Shown: positions 1 to 6,330 of the stretch, piece by piece
Layout of the letters: each line of letters opens with the position of its first letter
How positions within the stretch are numbered: position 1 is the stretch's first letter
From: Pseudomonadota bacterium
GTDB lineage: Bacteria > Bdellovibrionota > Oligoflexia > Oligoflexales > Oligoflexaceae
DNA: 6,544 nt
Direction: 5' to 3'
Assembly (NCBI GenBank): GCA_029556045.1
Contig: JAKQGS010000061.1
Coordinates: 1-6,544, forward strand
Program-made: the position numbers and the translations under genes
The notes under the pieces: model-generated
Seen by the model: only the letters and a program-made list of their open reading frames with translations
Told to the model about the DNA's origin: nothing
Databases searched by the model: none

Positions 1-1
1 G

Positions 2-97
2 CAGAAAGAAACAGACAAGCACCACGACCACCGGGACAACGAGGGAGAAAAGGCTGACACCAGCCGCGAGGCAGCCCGTCGGCGGGGACGGCGATGA
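2..97 (+). CDS. C-terminal tail of an unidentified upstream gene (partial)
   Basis: The second reading frame is open from the window edge to a TGA at 95-97 and gives a 31-residue, strongly charged tail. It has a His/Asp cluster (HHDHRD) followed by an Arg-rich end (REAARRRGRR). The TGA overlaps the epmA ATG as ATGA, the usual layout of translationally coupled genes, which is the main reason to think the frame is real. Basic, low-complexity C-terminal tails are common in RNA-binding proteins such as RNA helicases and RNase E/G-type enzymes, but the visible part is too short and too biased to assign a family. No function is assigned. Confidence 0.5.
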   Translation, partial: QKETDKHHDHRDNEGEKADTSREAARRRGRR

Positions 98-1092
98 CCG
101 CTGCTACGCTCAGGATCTGGCGGGCCCGCCAGGTTCTGCAACTGGCGGTGCATCAATTCTTTAACGACCGTCAATTCCTCTCCATCGACACGCCGATCCT
201 GGTAACCGCTCCCGGCACCGAAGTGTACCTCAACTACTTTGACACCACCTGGGTGGATCACCGCCTGCAGGAACACACCCTTTATCTGCGTTCCAGCCCG
301 GAACTTCATCTTAAACAGGCTCTGGCTATGGGAGCAGACCGGGTCTACCACCTTGGCAAATGCTTTCGCAACGAGGGAGAATACAGCCGGTGGCACCATC
401 CGGAATTTACCATGCTGGAGTGGTATCAAACGGGGATCGGCTATCAGGACTTCATGACCCAGACGGAAGAGTTTCTGCGGTACACCGCTTCTGCGCTGCG
501 ACCATTTCAGGGAGCTTTGTCCTTCGAGATTCCTGCACGGATCCCCCGATTGACGGTGGCGGAGGCCTTCGAGCGATTTACCGGCATTCCCTTGCAGGAT
601 CAGGACACGGATCTTGCCACCAAGGGCCTGGCCAAAGGAATGAAATCCCTGCAACCGCAGGACGATTTTGAGACGGCATTTTTCAAATTGCTTTTGGACT
701 ACGTGGAACCGGGGCTGGCCGCCATGGGCTGCGTCTTTCTCATGGACTATCCAGCGTCCCAGGCCGCTCTGGCCAAAGTGGAAAACGGTGTGGCCCGCCG
801 CTTTGAGCTTTATGTGAATGGGGTGGAGCTGTGTAATGCCTTTCAGGAACTGACCGGTGCCGAGGCCAACCGCCAGCGGATCCAGGAGGCCAACCTGAAG
901 AGAAGTCTATTGGGTAAGCCCATGGTGCCGGACGACGATGATTTTATGGCCGCCATGACCCAGGGCCTGCCGGAGTGCTGCGGCAACGCCCTGGGATTTG
1001 ACCGTTGGCTGAGCCTGCTCACCGGAGCGTCCTTTGATCAGACGATCCCCTTTCGCCGCGGCGGTTGTTTCCAGCGGGAAATTCCCAGTTAG
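94..1092 (+). CDS. epmA: EF-P lysyltransferase EpmA (PoxA/GenX/YjeA), class II LysRS-like
   Basis: A cytoplasmic enzyme of the EpmA family, which attaches (R)-beta-lysine to a conserved lysine of elongation factor P and so helps ribosomes through polyproline stretches. The 332 residues are close to the usual length of about 325. It is a class II lysyl-tRNA synthetase catalytic core without the N-terminal anticodon-binding domain, which separates it from LysRS. Visible signatures are TPILVTAPGTEV (33-44), SSPELHLKQALAMG (67-80), motif 2 FRNEGEYSRWHHPEFTMLEWY (from 91), GVELCNAFQELTG (243-255) and the motif 3 region GNALGFDRW (297-305). The ATG at 94 is preceded by GGGGA with 5-nt spacing and overlaps the upstream stop. 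Neither efp nor epmB is in the window. The family assignment is firm; the beta-lysine donor is inferred from E. coli. Confidence 0.95.
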   Translation: MTAATLRIWRARQVLQLAVHQFFNDRQFLSIDTPILVTAPGTEVYLNYFDTTWVDHRLQEHTLYLRSSPELHLKQALAMGADRVYHLGKCFRNEGEYSRWHHPEFTMLEWYQTGIGYQDFMTQTEEFLRYTASALRPFQGALSFEIPARIPRLTVAEAFERFTGIPLQDQDTDLATKGLAKGMKSLQPQDDFETAFFKLLLDYVEPGLAAMGCVFLMDYPASQAALAKVENGVARRFELYVNGVELCNAFQELTGAEANRQRIQEANLKRSLLGKPMVPDDDDFMAAMTQGLPECCGNALGFDRWLSLLTGASFDQTIPFRRGGCFQREIPS

Positions 1093-1165
1093 AAAGCAGC
1101 CTCACAGAAAAGAAGCCGGGGTCATAACAATAACGCCACTCCCCTCAGCCATCCCAATAGTACGA

Positions 1166-2371
1166 TCACCTTTTGCACTGAATGTCGGCGATCACAAGTC
1201 CAAATCCCGCCTTATTGGCGAAATTTCCCTGCTCATCAAAAACCACCTGCCGCACACCATCCTGCCAAAACACCGGCTTTGCGGTATCCTTGATCGCTTC
1301 GGAAAAGCCGAAATGGCGGCATAATCCATCGTGATCCGAAGCAGCACTGACTTCCGCCATGCGGGGGCTGTCGATTTCCACCCGAGGTTTTTTGACCAGA
1401 AAGGAGCTTTCACCTTGAGGGGTCATCAAATTAACATCCTTGGCGTCCACCGAAAGGGTAGTGCACATGAGGCGGGCGTATCCCAAACCAAACCCCCGCG
1501 TCCGGACCATTTCACCCGCGGCGTTGATCTCCACATTGGTATCGACTTTTTCCTTCTCAATGCCGCCGACAGCGCTGGCAAATCCCAAAGCGGCGCAGAC
1601 GTCATGCTGGTTGCTATGGTAACTGATGGGATAACCATTCCAGCGTGGTTTCGTCACCAGATTCAATCCTCCGCCCTTTTCCTCCACCAGATTAACCCTT
1701 GGCCAATAGGGGCCGATATCATCCTGACAAAGCAGGGAGGTAATGGCAGTTGTTGTCTTTGCGCCTGCCACACGAGCCACATTGTTGATAACAACCCCCG
1801 CAGCAGCGAAGGAATCCAGGATAGGTTCACCAGGGGCAACCCGGTCGAAACCAAACAGACGGCATACGCCCTGGAGGTCAGAATCGCTGGCGATACCATA
1901 ACGACCGCCCCGCAGGTCATGGAGCATGGGTTTTTGGATCAAGGCCACCTTTTGTGTATTAATGACAAGACGCTCATATCGCCCACCCCGCTCATAAGCA
2001 TCACCGCGGCATCCCAATGCCTCGATTTTTTCGACTCCTTCCTGACGACCACTTAACACTCCCGCACTGTTGATGATGGCTACCAGGGGGGTTTCTCCCT
2101 CATCTCCACCATCCGTCGATGCGGTGCGCAAAGTCGCCGGCACGGCCGCACCATACCCAAATAGGCTGCACACACCATTCAGATCGGAGGAGGCGGCGAC
2201 GGGTCGCTGGGTCACTCCATCGAAAAAACCAGGATTTCCGATCACAACAGTTCCATCATCCGATAGGTTCAGACTGCTAAACTCGGAGCTGGGCAACCGA
2301 AATCCCTCAGCCTGCGCCATGCTGGACAGACCACCAAAAACAAAGACTAAACCTTTTAAAATTCGCATCAT
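1166..2371 (-). CDS. Secreted protein of four two-cysteine repeats (unrecognised family)
   Basis: The family is not recognised. From the ATG at 2371 the protein has 401 residues and starts with a Sec signal peptide (MMRILKGLVFVFGGLSSMAQA, cleavage about residue 21). The rest is four degenerate tandem units, about residues 30-123, 135-217, 225-305 and 312-401. Each has a first cysteine in a motif like [DN]GVCRLFGF (C68, C170, C259, C351) and a second near its end (C121, C215, C303, C399). These eight are the only cysteines, so one disulfide per unit is likely. The open frame extends upstream to 2506, but the earlier part crosses the dyad region and lacks a signal peptide. GAGAGGGG just before ATGATG supports 2371 (or 2368). 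The gene is divergent from the HTH regulator and paralogous to the gene at 3475-4389. Periplasmic or extracellular location is inferred. No catalytic motif or membrane anchor is seen. Confidence 0.85.
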   Translation of the reverse strand: MMRILKGLVFVFGGLSSMAQAEGFRLPSSEFSSLNLSDDGTVVIGNPGFFDGVTQRPVAASSDLNGVCSLFGYGAAVPATLRTASTDGGDEGETPLVAIINSAGVLSGRQEGVEKIEALGCRGDAYERGGRYERLVINTQKVALIQKPMLHDLRGGRYGIASDSDLQGVCRLFGFDRVAPGEPILDSFAAAGVVINNVARVAGAKTTTAITSLLCQDDIGPYWPRVNLVEEKGGGLNLVTKPRWNGYPISYHSNQHDVCAALGFASAVGGIEKEKVDTNVEINAAGEMVRTRGFGLGYARLMCTTLSVDAKDVNLMTPQGESSFLVKKPRVEIDSPRMAEVSAASDHDGLCRHFGFSEAIKDTAKPVFWQDGVRQVVFDEQGNFANKAGFGLVIADIQCKR

Positions 2372-2414
2372 GACGCCCCTCTCGGAGGTAGAATAAGTTG
2401 ATAGCGTTCGACCC

Positions 2415-2443
2415 TTTATACCCCCGTCTTTCCTGCATTCCCA
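2415..2443 (-). promoter_or_regulatory. Possible sigma70-like promoter of the four-repeat protein gene
   Basis: On the minus strand TATAAA (2420-2415) is a good -10 match. With a 17-nt spacer the -35 position holds TGGGAA (2443-2438), which matches TTGACA at only three of six positions. A start point here would give a leader of about 35-40 nt before the ATG at 2371 and would put the shared dyads about 60-110 nt upstream, a position typical of an activator. This is a by-eye call with a weak -35. Confidence 0.3.
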
Positions 2444-2467
2444 TAGATAATTGACCAAAACACCACA

Positions 2468-2515
2468 TTGCTCACCGTGGTGATGACTGGGCGAATTTTT
2501 CACCACGATGGTGGT
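2468..2515. promoter_or_regulatory. Two-part dyad, candidate operator in the divergent region (copy A)
   Basis: Two dyads lie about three helical turns apart between the four-repeat protein gene and the regulator. The first is TCACC-GT-GGTGA (2472-2483). The second is ACCAC-GATG-GTGGT (2502-2515), within TCACCACGATGG (2500-2511). The block TTGCTCACCGTGGTGATGA (2468-2486) recurs with two mismatches on the minus strand at 4552-4534, and TCACCACGATGG recurs with one mismatch at 4517-4506. Copy A lies 96 nt from the ATG of the four-repeat gene and 122 nt from the regulator ATG. The symmetry and repetition are seen directly; binding by the adjacent HTH protein is inferred. Confidence 0.6.
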
Positions 2516-2568
2516 TTATTTTAGCGAAAAGTCCGATAGGCTGATTGATAGGGCCTCCGGGTTCTTTG

Positions 2569-2598
2569 CACGGTCTGAGAAACCGTGGTAAGGCCACG
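2569..2598 (+). promoter_or_regulatory. Overlapping alternative hairpins upstream of the regulator start
   Basis: CACGGT (2569-2574) can pair with ACCGTG (2582-2587) across a 7-nt loop. The CGTGG inside that second arm (2584-2588) can instead pair with CCACG (2594-2598) across a 5-nt loop, so the two stems exclude each other. The block also repeats ACCGTGGT and CCACGAT, words from the dyads at 2472-2511, so it could be a third, DNA-level binding site rather than an RNA switch. Both stems are short; function is uncertain. Confidence 0.3.
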
Positions 2599-2633
2599 AT
2601 TCTCGAGTGGACTGTAAAATGTGAGTGAGGAAA

Positions 2634-3395
2634 ATGACCCAGCTGTCTTTGGTGCCATACCTACAGGAGAAAATCGCCGCCTATGTCAGCGCCAAGCGCT
2701 TTCATAGCCTCATGACGCTCTCAACCAAATCTGGGGTTCCCTATAACACGGTTCGTCGCTTGGCTAACGGTCAGGTGGACAAACCCACGCTGGAAACCGT
2801 TTTGGCCATCCTCAACGTCGTGGAGTCGCGAGCTAACCTGGTCAAAACCGTGGAGCGGTTTTTCCCGGGTATCGGCAACCTGATAGCCAGCGTGCATACT
2901 GCCACAGGATCGACCGCAATCACTGATGCCATGGTGGATATGATGAGTGAGGATCAGGTATCCTTTCGCATATACTCACTGGCAGGTACCCGCGTCGGTA
3001 CCACCCGTGAAGATGTTCGTCAATTATTTGGAGAGGATGGTCTGAACAAGCTGGCAGCCCTCGTGGAACAAGGTATGGTGGTCGACAATGGCAAGGGTGT
3101 GCTGCATACACCAGACTTGGAATATTCCACCGTGAACCCTCACGCGATGCTGCGCAAAATGCGCCACTGTCTCGATTTTTTTGACAAGTCTCTGATTGGC
3201 ACCGATGCGGCAGCCCTGGCCATTCAGACCGAAGCCGTGAATGTGGAAGGACTCAAAGCCCTGAGACAGGCGGCGCGAGATTTTCATGTGCGCCTCTCCG
3301 AAATTAAAAAGGATCCTCGTTACCAGGGAGACATCCCCTTTTATGCAATACTTTGCATTGGCCTCCTCGACTCCCGGAACTTTCGTCCGGAATAA
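2634..3395 (+). CDS. HTH transcriptional regulator, XRE-like N-terminus with TIGR02147/DUF4423-like C-terminus
   Basis: A predicted cytoplasmic DNA-binding regulator of 253 residues. A helix-turn-helix is clear at about residues 28-62: LSTKSGVPYNTVRRLANGQ followed by KPTLETVLAILNVV, the Cro/C1-type layout. The C-terminal region (about 155-245), with HAMLRKM, then ALRQAARDFHVRLSEIKKD and a hydrophobic YAILCIGLL end, resembles the TIGR02147/DUF4423 regulators expanded in Bdellovibrio and Fibrobacter. That resemblance is from memory and moderate. ATG 2634 is chosen because GTGAGTGAGG lies just before it; a GTG at 2625 would add three residues but has no clear ribosome binding site. It is divergent from one repeat-protein gene and convergent with its paralogue, and the shared dyads sit upstream of all three. 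Control of both paralogues and of itself is therefore inferred. No effector-binding motif was recognised. Confidence 0.82.
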   Translation: MTQLSLVPYLQEKIAAYVSAKRFHSLMTLSTKSGVPYNTVRRLANGQVDKPTLETVLAILNVVESRANLVKTVERFFPGIGNLIASVHTATGSTAITDAMVDMMSEDQVSFRIYSLAGTRVGTTREDVRQLFGEDGLNKLAALVEQGMVVDNGKGVLHTPDLEYSTVNPHAMLRKMRHCLDFFDKSLIGTDAAALAIQTEAVNVEGLKALRQAARDFHVRLSEIKKDPRYQGDIPFYAILCIGLLDSRNFRPE

Positions 3396-3411
3396 TCCCT
3401 TCATTAATTGC

Positions 3412-3441
3412 AAAAACCCCGGAGGTTTTTGGCCTCCGGGG
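3412..3441 (-). terminator. Intrinsic terminator of the three-repeat protein gene
   Basis: Read on the minus strand, a perfect 9-bp GC-rich stem, CCCCGGAGG (3441-3433) with CCTCCGGGG (3425-3417), closes a 7-nt loop (CCAAAAA) and is followed directly by TTTTT (3416-3412). It lies 34 nt beyond the stop codon of the gene at 3475-4389. On the plus strand the same hairpin has no T-run after it, so it is at best a weak terminator for the convergent regulator. Confidence 0.92.
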
Positions 3442-3474
3442 CATGATCGGAAAAGGTTGAACCACCCAGCTGCA

Positions 3475-4389
3475 TCAGCGGGCGCATTCAACCATTGAAT
3501 AACCAATACCAAAATCGCGAGTATCAACAACCGCTCCGCTATCGTTCAGTTCCACATTCTTTCCAACCCGGGTATTGCTGTGATTGGTGGCACCACCTTC
3601 ATATCCAAATGCCATACAAACGGCATCTGCACCGCTGTGACGGCTAACCGGCAGCCCGTTTACCAGGGGGTTAACGATACGAGCCTGCCCATTCGGCAAC
3701 TCTACAATCTCAGTCTTCGGAGCCGGTGCCTCGATCGGTGTACCATTGTCACGGCAGGCAATGGTCCAAATAGCCGTGCCATTGGTGTTGACGCGAGCAT
3801 ACTTACCGGCTTCGCTGATAACGACCGCGCGGTCATCGTCGTTTTCGCCGTTGTGGGCGGACTTGGTTTGCAGGCTTCCCTCGATGAAAGAACCGAAACC
3901 ATACATTTTGCACACGCCGTTTTCACTGGAATGGAAAGACAGGGGTAGAGTTTCGCCACCACTACGGTAGAACGGATCGGATATCACCACCGAGCCGTCG
4001 TCACTGCGGGAAATTCCGCCAAAATCGCGGCTGGGAGCCGAGGTTTCACCGGTCAGGCAGCTGATACGGTAGATGTGGCTGCGGGTATCAAACCCAGCCA
4101 TGGTGCCTGAGCTGCTGATCCGCACGCGCTCGGCATCAACATCTCTGCCGCTGCCGGAATCGGTAGAAACACTATCCCAAACCGAGCTGGGAAAACCATA
4201 AAGGCGGCATACACCGTCATAATCGGAATGTTCGGAAAGGCCATAGTTCACGCCACTATATTGAAAACGAGGCTGCACAATGGTCACCGACCCATCAGTA
4301 TTGCGGGTCAGAGACCCATAGTTGGTGCTCGCTGCCAAAGCGGAACCCGCCGATAACATAACAAAACTCGCCAATACCAAAACTTTCAT
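3475..4389 (-). CDS. Secreted protein of three two-cysteine repeats, paralogue of the four-repeat protein
   Basis: The family is not recognised. The protein has 304 residues with a clean Sec signal peptide (MKVLVLASFVMLSAGSALA, cleavage after residue 19). Three tandem units follow, about 22-115, 122-214 and 226-304. A typical unit starts DGSVVIxxP, continues SxHSxxxGVCRLYGF, then a variable acidic stretch (SGRDVDAE, NGENDDDRA), then a VxIS..G strand and a closing cysteine. The only cysteines are six: 61/111, 160/212 and 258/302, two per unit. The last unit (NGLPVSRHS to FGIGYSMVEC) matches the third unit of the paralogue better than its own neighbours. The ATG at 4389 has GGAGG 4 nt upstream. 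A strong terminator follows the gene and the shared dyads lie 116 nt before it. Export to periplasm or exterior is inferred; no enzyme motif is seen. Confidence 0.9.
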   Translation of the reverse strand: MKVLVLASFVMLSAGSALAASTNYGSLTRNTDGSVTIVQPRFQYSGVNYGLSEHSDYDGVCRLYGFPSSVWDSVSTDSGSGRDVDAERVRISSSGTMAGFDTRSHIYRISCLTGETSAPSRDFGGISRSDDGSVVISDPFYRSGGETLPLSFHSSENGVCKMYGFGSFIEGSLQTKSAHNGENDDDRAVVISEAGKYARVNTNGTAIWTIACRDNGTPIEAPAPKTEIVELPNGQARIVNPLVNGLPVSRHSGADAVCMAFGYEGGATNHSNTRVGKNVELNDSGAVVDTRDFGIGYSMVECAR

Positions 4390-4505
4390 ACATCCTCCGT
4401 CATTTCCCCCGCAGGGTGAAGTTGCTCATCTTTCGTTGACAGACGAACCACTATCCCGCGGTGGAGATCACGGCAATGAGTTATCGGCGGGGGGAGTGCA
4501 TTAAC

Positions 4506-4552
4506 CCATCATGGTGATTTTGCCACCCCAAAATCATCATCATGGTGAGCAA
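4506..4552. promoter_or_regulatory. Two-part dyad, candidate operator upstream of the three-repeat gene (copy B)
   Basis: Read on the minus strand, TTGCTCACCATGATGATGA (4552-4534) matches copy A at 17 of 19 bases, and TCACCATGATGG (4517-4506) matches at 11 of 12. The two TCACC starts are 31 nt apart here and 28 nt in copy A. The last site base is 116 nt from the ATG at 4389, close to the 122 nt between copy A and the regulator ATG in the same relative orientation. The rest of 4390-4505 holds no gene that I can support. Copy B abuts the stop codon of the DUF1501 pseudogene. Confidence 0.58.
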
Positions 4553-4553
4553 G

Positions 4554-5788
4554 TCAAAGCTTCAATAGCTGTTCAACTACCGGTGCAACGACGGTATTGC
4601 GATCGATTTTCAAAGCATTACCCGCAAGCAGATCAACCCCCGTGCTCCGAGAGAAAAGACTATAGACGGTATTGATCACCGAAGGGGCGTTCAAATAGTC
4701 ATGAATACTATAGGAATTTGGCACCACGGGTTTAGACAATCCGGTGGCAAAGTCAAATGGACGCCCCATACACTTCAGCCGATCCGGATCCAACGCCAGG
4801 TGGGCCGCGGATAGGTTTTCTGTCTCGGACATAAAGTCTGAGGATCCGATCACCATATCACCCTGAATGCCTTTACCTGCAAAAATAAACGAATTATTGA
4901 GAGGGTTGTGGTCGGTTCCTGTTGCATCAATGGGTAGTTGCTGCTGCCGCATGGTCCGGGAAAACTCTGACGCCACCATCAAGGTTGTCAGATCAAAAAA
5001 ACTGCGTTTATCATCGTAAGGAGTGTCTTTTAATGTCTGTAAAATAGCCGCGATATCCGCGCTGAGCTTGGTGAACTCTTCAGATTGCTCCTTGGCATCA
5101 TCCGGTGAATGATTGTCAAAATCTCCATCGTAGCTGATCACGGATGAACGGGTGATACCATTCCGGAAATACTCCAGCGACAATTTCAACTGGGCCACAG
5201 CAGAATTATCCTCATTGAGAATGTCGTCTTCGATGCGTGCCTCCTTCATCTTCCGCGCTAAATCACCGTACTGACCCAATGAAGAGGTCAGCTGCTCAGC
5301 GCCGCGGCTTACCTTACCTAAATTTGCTGCGGCCAACTCTCGATTTCATTGCACCAGAAACTGCGGGGATTTTTCCATCAATGTTTGGGGACTCGGCACG
5401 GTGATTTTTTGGGATAGTCCTTTGGCATCCCGACCGTTGATCGTGACACTGGCACTCCCATTACTGACATCAAAACCAAAAACCTGGCCAATCAAAGTGT
5501 CGATGGGCGTTATAGTTTTGCCCGCATTTAAATGGGGTACAAAAGACGCCCGCATAATTCTGAATCAGACCTGTTGCTGTCATGCTCCGCGGACGTGCAT
5601 CAAAGAGGTAAGATATCCGTCCCTCCCTCCTACAGAACCATAAGAAAAAATGTGGGTCCCCTGCCGAATCTTTAGCCATAGCCAAATTGGGCCATGGTAA
5701 CGATAAGCCCCCCTAAACCCGCAAAAGCCCCTTTGAGGAAAAAACGACGTGAGAAAGAATCCGGAGCAAGGGATTGGTCGTCGGCAAT
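4554..5788 (-). pseudogene. Decayed DUF1501 (Tat-exported, sulfatase-like) protein gene
   Basis: The pieces lie in order on one strand. A twin-arginine signal (SRRFFLKGAFAGLGGL, about 5752-5705) runs into a stop. A second frame carries KDSAGDPHFFLWF and then SYLFDARPRSMTATGLIQNY. A third carries SFVPHLNAGKTITPIDTLIG and NGRDAKGL, ended by TGA at 5346-5348. The same frame then stays open for over 260 codons to 4554, with DFDNHS (about 5123), ASEFSRTM (about 4973), TGTDHNPLNNS (about 4919) and GKGIQGDMVIGSSD, all typical of DUF1501. The frame of the Tat signal begins at an ATT (5786-5788) after AGGTAAGG, where an ATG would be expected. Judged from the family, a segment also seems missing between QNY and SFVPHLN. 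The intact ancestor would have been an exported protein of unknown enzymatic role. Intact neighbours argue against plain sequencing error. Confidence 0.85.
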
Positions 5789-5891
5789 GCGACCTTACCT
5801 CTCCGATCGCAATCCGCTTACTTATCCAAATACCTGATTATTTTAAACTTTTAGCTGAATCAATAATGGATTTTTATCCCGGATCATCCCA

Positions 5892-5951
5892 CTTTGAAAA
5901 GAAAATGCCTAGTTTCTCGCCATCGCGTCAGGTGCTAGGTTTTCTTCAAAG
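5892..5951. repeat. Long imperfect inverted repeat spanning the hepT stop codon
   Basis: Left arm CTTTGAAAAGAAAATGCCTAG (from 5892) pairs with right arm CTAGGTTTTCTTCAAAG (5935-5951). All 17 right-arm bases pair, with two 2-nt bulges on the left arm. The 22-nt loop (5913-5934) can itself form a small GCG/CGC stem. The right arm contains the hepT stop codon. The surrounding gap (5789-5934) holds no gene that I can support and is AT-rich. It may act as a 3' mRNA hairpin or weak terminator for mntA-hepT. There is no clean T-run after the stem. Confidence 0.5.
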
Positions 5952-6330
5952 TAGTTTTGTCACCAAAAATTCTGGCATCCAGAGAGGTTATTTCTTTAGC
6001 TGCAGCTTCATTTAGAAATTGCAAAAATGAAGGCAATTCAACACTAACGGTATGCCAGACAGTTTTGAGATTAATGTCGTGGTAGGCATGAATTAAATGA
6101 TTACGCATCCCGACGATTTTTGACCAGGGTACCTGTCCATTAGTTTTCTTAAATTCATCACTCAGTTTGCCAGACGCCTCGCCAATGATTGCCAATTGAT
6201 GGCAAGTCGCGAACTGAGTTTTTTTGTCCGCTGCGAAGTCGTCATAACTCATGCCGTTGGTAAAAATTCGGATATTTTCGCCTGCATGTAAAATATCTAT
6301 CAGGAGCGCATTGTCGTCACGCCGCGACAT
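5935..6330 (-). CDS. hepT: HepT-like HEPN-domain RNase toxin (DUF86 family)
   Basis: A toxin component of the HepT/MntA type II/VII-like systems: a small all-helical HEPN RNase whose activity is blocked when its partner MntA AMPylates a tyrosine near the active site. The 131 residues match the usual length of about 130-140. The diagnostic RX4HXY motif is intact as RNHLIHAY (R76, H81, Y83), followed by DINLKTVW, and Y83 is the expected modification site. The motif lies in the usual C-terminal half after GEASGKLS (50-57). The start is placed at ATG 6330. The frame continues upstream to 6414 but would then overlap mntA by about 100 nt and add an atypical basic leader. It overlaps the mntA stop by 14 nt, so coupled translation is likely. 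The catalytic residues look complete; activity is inferred from the family. Confidence 0.88.
   Translation of the reverse strand: MSRRDDNALLIDILHAGENIRIFTNGMSYDDFAADKKTQFATCHQLAIIGEASGKLSDEFKKTNGQVPWSKIVGMRNHLIHAYHDINLKTVWHTVSVELPSFLQFLNEAAAKEITSLDARIFGDKTTLKKT

Noticed and set aside
1093..1165. Possible terminator between the convergent epmA and four-repeat protein genes (GGGG near 1118, CCCC near 1141)
   Set aside because: The stem would be only about four base pairs with a loop near 20 nt and no T-run on the plus strand. Support is insufficient.
1331..2056. A 241-codon open frame on the plus strand opposite the four-repeat protein gene
   Set aside because: It lies wholly antisense to a gene with a signal peptide and conserved repeats, has no ribosome binding site or recognisable motif, and its composition follows the opposing codons.
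2018..3187. Short near-repeat TGYCTCGATTTTTTYGAC at about 2018 and about 3169
   Set aside because: An 18-nt match with two mismatches is roughly what chance gives in a window of this size, and both copies lie inside unrelated coding sequence.
3024..3530. A 168-codon open frame on the minus strand covering the terminator and the regulator
   Set aside because: It runs through the strong hairpin at 3412-3441 and is antisense to the regulator. It is a shadow frame.
1166..4389. Two-cysteine repeats as scavenger receptor (SRCR) domains
   Set aside because: The VCR.LGF-like word recalls SRCR domains, but the preceding WGTVCD-type segment and the usual six to eight cysteines are missing. The likeness is probably accidental.
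5346..5348. In-frame TGA read as selenocysteine or as a recoded tryptophan
   Set aside because: The same gene also lacks a start codon and has at least two frame changes, so decay explains the stop more simply. Other genes in the window use TGA as a normal stop.
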